From the IMG/VR virus record IMGVR_UViG_3300042291_000846, positions 1 to 22,334 of that record: a DNA stretch of 22,334 nucleotides. One strand, 5' to 3'. Shown in pieces: positions 12,597 to 22,334 of the stretch; the first letter of the stretch is position 1; each line of letters opens with the position of its first letter. Source of the DNA: a virus. A program made the translations under genes and the position numbers. A model generated the notes under the pieces. It searched no databases. It worked only from the letters and a program-made list of their open reading frames with translations, and was not told where the DNA came from.

Positions 12597-14458
12597 TATT
12601 TAGACGCTTTCTTAGGAGTGTATTGATCTAATAGTTCTTTAATGTTAGGGCCAGAATTAGACGGGGTTACTTTATTGCCCTTACTACTAACACCCATTTT
12701 ACTTGCCATTGCGTCAGTCTTCGCAATGTAGTCGTTTTCTATTTGCTCGTACTCGGGGGACTGTCTAAACTTAGCGTAGGACTGGTTAGGATTTTTCTTT
12801 TCCCAGTCTAGTAGTGCGTCACCGACCTGTTTGTCAAACGTGTTACGAACACGATTCCAACGAGTAAAGTCTTTTAACACCTCAGGCGAGTTGGCTGTGC
12901 TACCAGTTACCTTAGCAACAATGTTGCGCTCGTTGTCAGAGACGGCGCCTTGACCTTTTAGGTCGCGCTTGGCAATGTTCAACTGCATCTGAGCAAAGTC
13001 ACGGGCCAAGTTTTGTGCGGCGTCAATAGTTTTCTGATCTCCGCCAGCAACGCGAACAGCATCATCCAAATCTTTAAATGCAAAAGAACCGAAGTTACCG
13101 GCTTGTATGCCTTTACTAAGAACCTGTCCAAAAGCAGAGACAACGCCAGGCTTATTAAATATACCAACAGCCTGAACACCTTCCGGTGTGTTTAATATGT
13201 TTTCAATGCGACCAATTGCGTTGCCTGTCTCAATAGCGCCCTTACGAACTTGTAAAACATCATCACGCTCTGCTTGAGATTGCTTAACGTTAGACTCCAT
13301 AACTAAGTTCTCTTCTTTAACGCGGCGTTCGTACTCTGAGCGAGACTCATTGGGTTTCGCTGGGATTGCTGCGACAGAAGGAGCTTGAGTGGCAGGAGCA
13401 GAAGTAAACAAGCCCTTACCTTTTTCTTGAATCATAATTGCGGTGCCGATTGCTTGACGAACTGCTGGGTTCTTTAAGTCAAGCGGCTGATTTGGGTCGA
13501 TGCTAAGGCGCTGCGCTGCCGCTTTAATTAGCGCTTGTGTGTCATTTTCGTTAGGCGGTGCCCAACGACTGATGACACCAGCTAAAGTATTAATTCCCTT
13601 GTCGCCGTAAGCCTTCAGGTTATTGTCAAGAATTTGCAAGCCTTCTTCAGGAGTCTTAGGCTGCTGGAAACCTGTAGACGCGCCCACTGGACGCACGTTA
13701 CCAAAATTATTTGCGTTTACGCCGCCTGTAGTAGGCGCAGCTGGAGCTTGGCTAATAGCCTGTGCAGCAGGAACTTTAGTGCCGTTAACAATAGCTTGTA
13801 AGTTAGGATTTGCGTTTAGCATTCTTTCAGCTTGAGCTTTAGTCATCTGAACGTTGCCTTCATTTGGGACATAAATGTCCACAATGTCGCGCATGCCGGG
13901 AGCGTTTTGTAATTTAATATTTTCAGTTACTACAGTATCTAAGTATTTCTTTTCAATTGCTCTTCTTCCTGCTATATCATTTTTTGGAAGTTGGTCAAGT
14001 TGGCGCTGAACTTCTGGTGGTATTGTTACGCCACCAGCTGCAGGAGCAGCACCAGTAGCGCCAGTAGCGCCACCAGCCACGCCACCAGTAGTAGGAGCGT
14101 TTGTTCCGTAATACGCAGCGGCTTCGTTTTTAGCTTGAGCCTGAGCGGCACGGTACGCAGCCATCTGGGTGCGGTAGTCCATTATCTGCTTGTCTTGTAG
14201 GTTTTCTTGTTGCTGGTACGCAGTAAGAGCGCTAGGGCCAGCCAATCCAGCGCGTGCCTTGTTAATGCCGCCCATTAACTGGCTCATTGGACTTTGACGC
14301 TCGTCAATGTACCTTTGCATGTTTGCAAGAATAGATTCTGTCTGGGTAGGATCTAATGCAATCTTACCCGTAATGCCTGTAGACTTTGGCGCGGTTGTCT
14401 GAATAGCACCTTCTGAAACAGGAGCTTCTGGAATATTAAGTGAGTCTAATGCGGCCAT
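12596..14458 (-). CDS. Internal virion-type protein with muramidase-like module, 620 aa
   Basis: The 620-residue protein has a helical N-terminus (to about 110), an Ala/Gly-rich linker, then at about 249-346 a module with NNFGNVRP, QQPKTPEEGLQILDNNLKAY, INTLAGVISRWAPPNENDT and IMIQEKGKGL. This pattern occurs in phage virion proteins thought to cut peptidoglycan during DNA entry. The first part, N-N-x-G-N-V-R-P, and the W-A-P-P-x-E-N-D-T block are the most typical. The C-terminal half is helical, with QLNIAKRDLKGQGAVSDNER, a motif I associate with internal virion proteins. The ribosome binding site AAGGA precedes the ATG. It lies ten bases after the 323-aa gene and couples to the 1299-aa gene. 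Muramidase activity is inference. Confidence 0.65.
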   Translation of the reverse strand: MAALDSLNIPEAPVSEGAIQTTAPKSTGITGKIALDPTQTESILANMQRYIDERQSPMSQLMGGINKARAGLAGPSALTAYQQQENLQDKQIMDYRTQMAAYRAAQAQAKNEAAAYYGTNAPTTGGVAGGATGATGAAPAAGGVTIPPEVQRQLDQLPKNDIAGRRAIEKKYLDTVVTENIKLQNAPGMRDIVDIYVPNEGNVQMTKAQAERMLNANPNLQAIVNGTKVPAAQAISQAPAAPTTGGVNANNFGNVRPVGASTGFQQPKTPEEGLQILDNNLKAYGDKGINTLAGVISRWAPPNENDTQALIKAAAQRLSIDPNQPLDLKNPAVRQAIGTAIMIQEKGKGLFTSAPATQAPSVAAIPAKPNESRSEYERRVKEENLVMESNVKQSQAERDDVLQVRKGAIETGNAIGRIENILNTPEGVQAVGIFNKPGVVSAFGQVLSKGIQAGNFGSFAFKDLDDAVRVAGGDQKTIDAAQNLARDFAQMQLNIAKRDLKGQGAVSDNERNIVAKVTGSTANSPEVLKDFTRWNRVRNTFDKQVGDALLDWEKKNPNQSYAKFRQSPEYEQIENDYIAKTDAMASKMGVSSKGNKVTPSNSGPNIKELLDQYTPKKASK

Positions 14459-14467
14459 ATTTTTTCC

Positions 14468-15439
14468 TTAATATCCGTAGTCGTAATCACTGCCGTAATC
14501 AACGCCGTTGTAGTCACCACTATCTAAGTAGTCGCCTTCGGTATCCGGTAAAACAGGACCCGTGTTACCGTAGTCAACGCCGTTGTAATCACCGCTATCT
14601 AAGTTATCGCCTTCGGTAGGTGGTAACGTGCCACCACCACCAGAACCAATTCCACTAAACAATGTGCCGATTCCTAACTTGTCAAGAATACTTTTTCCGG
14701 CTTGTGTTGAGTATAAGCTGCGCAATGAGTTTAAACCACCCTGCGCCGCGTTTCCAACTGCTTGGATTTGACCTAAGGGTGAGTACTGAACCTGACTCTG
14801 AGTTGTTGTCGGGACAGGCATGCTGCTAATTAAGTTAGAGTAGTTTGCCAAGTTATTGAACGGCGCGTTCATCTGTGTCTGGCCAACGTTCATGGCTGCG
14901 TTAATTCCTTGCTGGCCGACGTTGCCTAGGCCGGTTGCTGCGCTTACGCCAGTCTGTTGGTTTGTCAAGGCGGCCTGTAGTTGCTGAGCATTCAACTTAG
15001 CAAACGCGTCGCCTCTACCTTTTTGAACGGCTGTCTGACCGCGCAAGCTACCAAAGTTGCCAGAGCCAATTGCGCCGGCTTGCATAGGGGCAGAGTAGTT
15101 TGGCATTAACTGGTTAAGTTCTTGTTGCTGAGCGGCAAACAAACCACCCATAGCAGTGCCAGTGTTTGGAGTAACCGCACCGGTAGACTGGTCAACGATC
15201 CAAGGATTAGCGGCGCCACTAGAGATTTGTTGTAGAGTGCCCTGCGCTTGAGTAAAAGGATTTTGAGGACCTTGTAGTGTATTGATCGCGCCCTGAGCGG
15301 TTGTCTGACCTAACGTAGGCGCGTTGGTTAACGCCTGACTACCTTGACTAACAACGTTTTGTTGTGCTTGGTCGTACCAAGCCGGCATCGTGGTCGATGT
15401 CTGTTGGGTATCCGATAAGAAGTTATTAAGTCCTGCCAT
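14468..15439 (-). CDS. Low-complexity virion-type protein with C-terminal acidic repeat, 323 aa
   Basis: The 323-residue protein is rich in Gln, Asn, Gly and Ala, with few charges until the end. It contains MPNYSAPMQAGAIGSGNFGS (about 112-131) and a long Q-rich helical segment, followed by a Gly-rich linker. The C-terminus has two copies of EGDxLDSGDYNGVDYG (276-291 and 301-316) and ends in DYDYGY. AAGGTAGG precedes the ATG, and the gene is two bases from the end of the 1202-aa gene. Position between two large internal-type proteins suggests a tail or internal virion component. No enzymatic motif is visible and I do not know the family's function. Confidence 0.65.
   Translation of the reverse strand: MAGLNNFLSDTQQTSTTMPAWYDQAQQNVVSQGSQALTNAPTLGQTTAQGAINTLQGPQNPFTQAQGTLQQISSGAANPWIVDQSTGAVTPNTGTAMGGLFAAQQQELNQLMPNYSAPMQAGAIGSGNFGSLRGQTAVQKGRGDAFAKLNAQQLQAALTNQQTGVSAATGLGNVGQQGINAAMNVGQTQMNAPFNNLANYSNLISSMPVPTTTQSQVQYSPLGQIQAVGNAAQGGLNSLRSLYSTQAGKSILDKLGIGTLFSGIGSGGGGTLPPTEGDNLDSGDYNGVDYGNTGPVLPDTEGDYLDSGDYNGVDYGSDYDYGY
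14492..14614 (-). repeat. Duplicated 48-bp segment coding the acidic repeats
   Basis: Two copies (14492-14539 and 14567-14614) encode EGDxLDSGDYNGVDYG. They are separated by 27 bases coding NTGPVLPDT. The nucleotide identity between copies is high, suggesting recent duplication. Confidence 0.75.
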
Positions 15440-15441
15440 GA

Positions 15442-19049
<3,608 letters not shown>

Positions 19050-19050
<1 letters not shown>

Positions 19051-19442
19051 TACTTAGAACCCTCCACGGTAGCCATCCATTGGTATCCAGGTTTATTTGA
19101 TTTTTGAACATCAACACCCAGTCTATCCAATACGTCAAGGGTCTTTTTTAATTTAGCGTCCTGGGCCATGTTACCGCTCCCATACACACGATCAATATCA
19201 GAGTCTTTAATTTTGTCTACAAAATATTTTACCGCTTCTATAACCCTAGCCGGGCGGTCAACAGTAAAAATGTGTAGCTCAGCCATGCCTTTTGCAATAG
19301 CTATAAGTAATAAAACTGTGTCATTTTTTTGTAAAAGAACCGCTGCTTTTGAGTCAACCAACTTATCAATTTTACGAAGCAAAACATCGGCATCTCCGCC
19401 GATAGATTGTGTTTCTTGTGTGATAATTTCGGATGGTGTCAT
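19050..19442 (-). CDS. 130-aa virion-operon protein, possible acetyltransferase-like fold
   Basis: The 130-residue protein has a helical N-terminus, a hydrophobic strand VLLLIAIAKGMAELHIFTVD (about 43-62), a helix AVKYFVDKIKDSDIDRVYG and an ending GVDVQKSNKPGYQWMATVEG. The E-L-H-I-F-T-x-D and R-V-Y-G motifs recall small proteins annotated as putative acetyltransferases in T7-like aquatic phages, where they sit next to internal virion proteins. I make this link from memory and see no acetyl-CoA binding motif. The ATG is only ten bases from promoter-like motif 5 and no ribosome binding site fits between, so translation might be leaderless. It overlaps the 1202-aa gene by one base. Confidence 0.65.
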
Positions 19443-19452
19443 GTTCTATTTA

Positions 19453-19463
19453 CACTAATACGC
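19453..19463 (-). promoter_or_regulatory. Conserved promoter-like motif, copy 5 (GCGTATTAGTG, minus strand)
   Basis: It matches the plus-strand motif except for the last base. It lies in the 45-base gap between the 86-aa and 130-aa genes and is followed by TAAATAGAAC and the ATG at 19442. It would drive the internal virion protein genes 8697-19442. It is the only copy on the structural arm within this window. Confidence 0.62.
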
Positions 19464-19487
19464 AGAAATGTTGTTTTGTGCCCCAAA

Positions 19488-19748
19488 TCAACGACTTGGA
19501 CCATTAATTGTTAGCGTCAGATCTCTTGCCCAATCCTGCCAGTTTTCATAAATTGCTGGGTCAGATACCGGGTACGCTGAAAAGGTTTGTAGCTGCGCTA
19601 TCTGTGACGCAACGGATTTCCAGTCTTCCTCTGAGCTTGTGCCAATTGGCTCTTGCCCGTAGTAAATAATAAAGTTGCCGTTCCAGTCTTCCCAGCTCAT
19701 GTAGTCCGGTAAAAACGGAAAGAACGCCTCGGTCTTACGGTCGCTCAT
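19488..19748 (-). CDS. Small phage protein in the tail region, 86 aa, function unknown
   Basis: The protein begins MSDRKTEAFFPFLPDYMSWE and contains DWNGNFIIYYGQEPIG, a helix, then FSAYPVSDPAIYENWQDWA and an ending TLTINGPSR. The many Trp, Tyr and Phe residues suggest a compact folded domain. Similar short proteins occur beside tail and internal protein genes in marine phages, without known function. I chose ATG 19748, which overlaps the end of the 702-aa gene by 14 bases; an in-frame TTG at 19754 would add two residues. The next 45 bases to the 130-aa gene hold promoter-like motif 5. Confidence 0.65.
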   Translation of the reverse strand: MSDRKTEAFFPFLPDYMSWEDWNGNFIIYYGQEPIGTSSEEDWKSVASQIAQLQTFSAYPVSDPAIYENWQDWARDLTLTINGPSR

Positions 19749-21843
19749 CGCCAAACTCGGCAGTAATTAAGTTACGGCCCATCTCGTAGTTGCCGTTAAT
19801 GTCGTTAGACTCAAACTTTAAACGAACAAGGCGGTGCTCTACGCGCAGGTCAATCTTACCCGTATCTTGTGTAAAGTAATACGGGCCAGAGTTTTCTTCG
19901 TACTGACCAGACGCAAACTTACGACCTAAAACCGTCATCGCCATTGTGCCGGATTGTAAAAAGTTAGGCTCTACTCGGCGTAAGTGCATACGGCGATTAA
20001 TTCCAACAAGCCCTCCTTGGCTCGGCGTACCTGTTAACCAGCTGATGTCGTTGGTAGTAATGCTAGAGTACACAGCCAATTCGTTTTGTGGCGTTACTTG
20101 GTTTAATCCGTGCTCATGCTGCCAAATTGTATAGCCACCAGAAATTGGAAATACCAACGTGCCGGCGGGGATAGACACCGTAATTGGTGTTGATAGAGTG
20201 ACTAACGTGGCGTTGTACGTAAAGTCAAAAACACTGGCGGTTACACCATAAACTTTTTTTGGATTAGTTAAGTCAGTAGAAAACACAACGTTACTGCCCG
20301 GGGGCAAAGTCCCGGAGATGTTGCCGGCTAAATAAAATTGACTTGATGTTGGCGCTGTAGCGCCTACGGGCGTTGCAATAACAGTATTTGGATTGCTAAT
20401 TATTGTTTCGTATTCCCAACCAGCCCAAATGGGTGTGGGAAACAACTCAGTAGTATACCCACAAGAACGACGTGCGCCAATAGCCTGACCGGCGTCATAC
20501 CACAGCTTGTCTTTTACGTTGTAGATAATGGCGTCGGTACACTCTGTCGCCGTGTCTCTAGGGTAAAAGAACCAAATCTCGTTGTACCTTGGAACCTTAG
20601 TAGCCCAAACTTTTTGGCGCTGTGTGTAATTCATGTTGTTAAACAACCAGTTTACATTCTTGTCGTTTGGTAATACTGCAACGCTACCGTTGTATTGATA
20701 GAACCTATCAACGCCCATCCAGAAAAATATACCGTCCATTTCAACCACAGAGTTGGACGACATAATAGAGATTTGGCTTGAAATAATATCATAAGACCCG
20801 TATATTTCTGTGGCTTGTGAATTAAACGAAACACGAATTAAGCTATCAGTAGACCAAAATAAACCAGACGGAGCGTTTGTACCACCACGCATTGTTACGC
20901 CCTTAACAATCTTGGATGATGATATGTTGACTTGGTTAGCTAATGGACCATTCCAATCAAATAGTGTTTGCTCGTTGTAAACAGTGCTGACGTTGTTGTT
21001 AGCAATGTATCCATTTGATCCGTAAACAAAAATAAACGGGTACAGTACACAGACGCCACCGTCTACAGAAACGGTTTGATATGTTGGGTTTTGACCAGCA
21101 CTATCAGATAACCCAGTAAAATTAAACTGATTATTTGCGTCAGGAAATACGTTACCAACTATTACTTGAGACTCAACACCACTGTCAACGTTTTGTAAAT
21201 TTAAACCTGGGTGAGCTATTAAGTTTAATGCCCCACCAGACGGACTAAACTGTGCGTCAAACTGCCAGTTATTTCTGTCGTCTGCTGTGAATGAAGTACC
21301 TTTTTTCCAAGCCTGCGTAATAGTTCCCGCGGGTGCTGCCGGACTAAATACAATAGCCGTGCTATTTGTCATCCCACCAGTGTACGTTGCGGAACTAACA
21401 GTGTACGTTGTTGCTGCACTAGAATTGGTAAAAATAATTTGTGTGCCTGCGGCAAAAACTGTAGACCCATCGCCAGGAATAGTAATCTGGGTTGTAGTAT
21501 TTGCCGTTACTGTAGCCTGAACAATTCCAGGTAACGTGTTGGCAATGTACGGACCGCTACCAGAACCGTAAGTTGTTCCTGTAGTAAATACATCTAAACT
21601 ATCCGCAGTTCCAGCAAAAACATAGTTAACACCATTATATGGAATATTAATCATTCCGCGGTAAATGCCATTAAAGCTATTAAATAAAGTGGCGTAGCCA
21701 CCCATTTTTTTAGGGTCGCCACGTTGAAAACGACACCACACGCCATCCGTGTACTGTTCTGATTGGAATACTGTACCGTCGCGTTTAATCCCAGCCTGTA
21801 CTACTAGGCTGTAAATTTTTGCGTACTGATCATCAACCGCCAT
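19735..21843 (-). CDS. Tail nozzle or beta-propeller-like structural protein, 702 aa
   Basis: The 702-residue protein begins with VVQAGIKRDGTVFQSEQYTD, then WCRFQRGDPKKMGGYATL. It is almost wholly beta-strand, with repeated short blade-like units such as YNGVNYVFAGTADSLDVF, PFIFVYGSNGYIANNN, GLFWSTDSLIRVSF and FFWMGVDRFYQYNGSV. The segment NEIWFFYPRDTATECTDAII, then YNVKDKLWYD and later YTIWQHEHG, resembles the propeller of phage tail nozzle or DNA-stabilisation proteins (P22 gp10 or T7 gp12 type); I judge this by pattern only. Ser/Thr-rich strands at about 105-180 and 490-560 look like inserted beta domains. Its ATG directly follows the stop of the tail-fibre-like gene with no gap. Confidence 0.65.
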   Translation of the reverse strand: MAVDDQYAKIYSLVVQAGIKRDGTVFQSEQYTDGVWCRFQRGDPKKMGGYATLFNSFNGIYRGMINIPYNGVNYVFAGTADSLDVFTTGTTYGSGSGPYIANTLPGIVQATVTANTTTQITIPGDGSTVFAAGTQIIFTNSSAATTYTVSSATYTGGMTNSTAIVFSPAAPAGTITQAWKKGTSFTADDRNNWQFDAQFSPSGGALNLIAHPGLNLQNVDSGVESQVIVGNVFPDANNQFNFTGLSDSAGQNPTYQTVSVDGGVCVLYPFIFVYGSNGYIANNNVSTVYNEQTLFDWNGPLANQVNISSSKIVKGVTMRGGTNAPSGLFWSTDSLIRVSFNSQATEIYGSYDIISSQISIMSSNSVVEMDGIFFWMGVDRFYQYNGSVAVLPNDKNVNWLFNNMNYTQRQKVWATKVPRYNEIWFFYPRDTATECTDAIIYNVKDKLWYDAGQAIGARRSCGYTTELFPTPIWAGWEYETIISNPNTVIATPVGATAPTSSQFYLAGNISGTLPPGSNVVFSTDLTNPKKVYGVTASVFDFTYNATLVTLSTPITVSIPAGTLVFPISGGYTIWQHEHGLNQVTPQNELAVYSSITTNDISWLTGTPSQGGLVGINRRMHLRRVEPNFLQSGTMAMTVLGRKFASGQYEENSGPYYFTQDTGKIDLRVEHRLVRLKFESNDINGNYEMGRNLITAEFGDERP

Positions 21844-22334
21844 TTAGAACGTTCCGCCACTAATTAAATCTGCTGTTAGTGTTGCGTTTACTTTCATCTT
21901 TGGCAACAGGGTGTTGGTATTGTCCATGTTTGCGATCTGTACGCCGTTAGCAGCAAATCCTAAAATGTTAGCTCCGACTAAGTACATACCGGTTGTTGCG
22001 TCGGATATAAAAGAAAATGACGGCGCCGTAGCGATTCCGTTAACCGCGTAAAAAATATTACTTGTTGATGACGTTAGTATGTATAGGTTTTGACCGTCAC
22101 TTAACACCGTGGCAATGTTTCCGTTACCTACAACTAACGGAGGCTGTGCGCTTCCTTGAATTTGAAACTGAATGTTGTAGGCGCTAGACCCGGTGTCATT
22201 ATTAAAAATATAAAGCTGGGTGGTTGCAGGTAACGTAACTGTTAACGTCGTAGTACGACTGCCGGTCTGTGCAATGTAAGTCTGAATGATCGGAGCAAAC
22301 GTCACTAAGCTAAACGTAGACCCTGGGATAGAGT
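21844..22334 (-). CDS. Tail-fibre-like protein, C-terminal part (5' end outside the window)
   Basis: The frame is open to the right edge. A GTG at 22305 is in frame, but upstream codons (SIPGSTFSLV) continue without a stop, so the gene probably begins outside. The visible 162 or so residues are beta-rich and polar. SFISDATTGMYLVGANILGF followed by AANGVQIANMD matches the G-x-Y-x-x-G-A-x-x-x-G-x-A-x-x-G motif often found in the shafts of phage tail fibres, before chaperone or tip domains. The end, NATLTADLISGGTF, carries no such domain. Host attachment is the likely role, by inference. Confidence 0.65.
   Translation of the reverse strand, partial: SIPGSTFSLVTFAPIIQTYIAQTGSRTTTLTVTLPATTQLYIFNNDTGSSAYNIQFQIQGSAQPPLVVGNGNIATVLSDGQNLYILTSSTSNIFYAVNGIATAPSFSFISDATTGMYLVGANILGFAANGVQIANMDNTNTLLPKMKVNATLTADLISGGTF

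Noticed and set aside
22303-22305. GTG 22305 as true start of the tail-fibre-like gene
   Set aside because: The frame stays open to the window edge and a fibre C-terminus alone would be unusually short; the gene is probably cut by the window.

Overview
The window is a piece of a tailed bacteriophage genome (or a phage genome assembled from an environmental sample). The evidence is a dense, nearly gapless gene layout, a terminase small subunit-like gene, a phage-type replication set (DUF2800 nuclease-like protein, DUF2815 ssDNA-binding-like protein, monomeric B12-dependent ribonucleotide reductase, family A DNA polymerase) and a block of very large, low-complexity virion proteins. Several small proteins belong to types I associate with freshwater and marine phages of Proteobacteria. 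The host cannot be fixed from the sequence, and there is no tRNA, integrase or lysis cassette in view. The large internal-virion-type proteins and the nozzle-like protein suggest a podovirus-like particle; this is inference.

Layout: positions 1-8696 are read on the plus strand. 1-484 holds the end of an unidentified gene and two small overlapping genes. 485-997 holds an 85-aa gene between two leaders that appear to fold. 998-2213 is a tightly coupled cassette of tiny, mostly basic proteins (50, 28, 113 and 88 aa) ending in the terminase small subunit-like gene. 2306-4093 carries the DUF2800 protein followed by three small genes, 4208-4726 the DUF2815 protein, 4817-6691 the reductase and 6786-8696 the polymerase. 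Positions 8697-22334 are read on the minus strand. In transcription order (right to left) they hold a tail-fibre-like C-terminus, a 702-aa nozzle or beta-propeller-like protein, an 86-aa protein, a 130-aa protein, a 1202-aa repeat-rich protein, a 323-aa protein, a 620-aa protein with a muramidase-like module, and a 1299-aa polyvalent protein with an ADP-ribosyltransferase-like domain. The two gene arrays collide with no intergenic base at 8696/8697.

How it fits together: the plus-strand genes supply DNA precursors and replication (reductase, polymerase, ssDNA binding, nuclease) and packaging. The minus-strand genes build the tail and the proteins probably ejected with the DNA. An 11-bp motif, GCGTATTAGTA, occurs five times, every time between genes, upstream of and on the same strand as the next gene set, and twice directly abutting the T-run of a terminator. 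It looks like a phage-specific promoter family serving both arms.

The observations most worth following up are this promoter family, the ADP-ribosyltransferase-like domain lying in a strongly AT-rich patch of the 1299-aa protein, the two folded leaders, and the cassette of tiny basic proteins next to the terminase gene.
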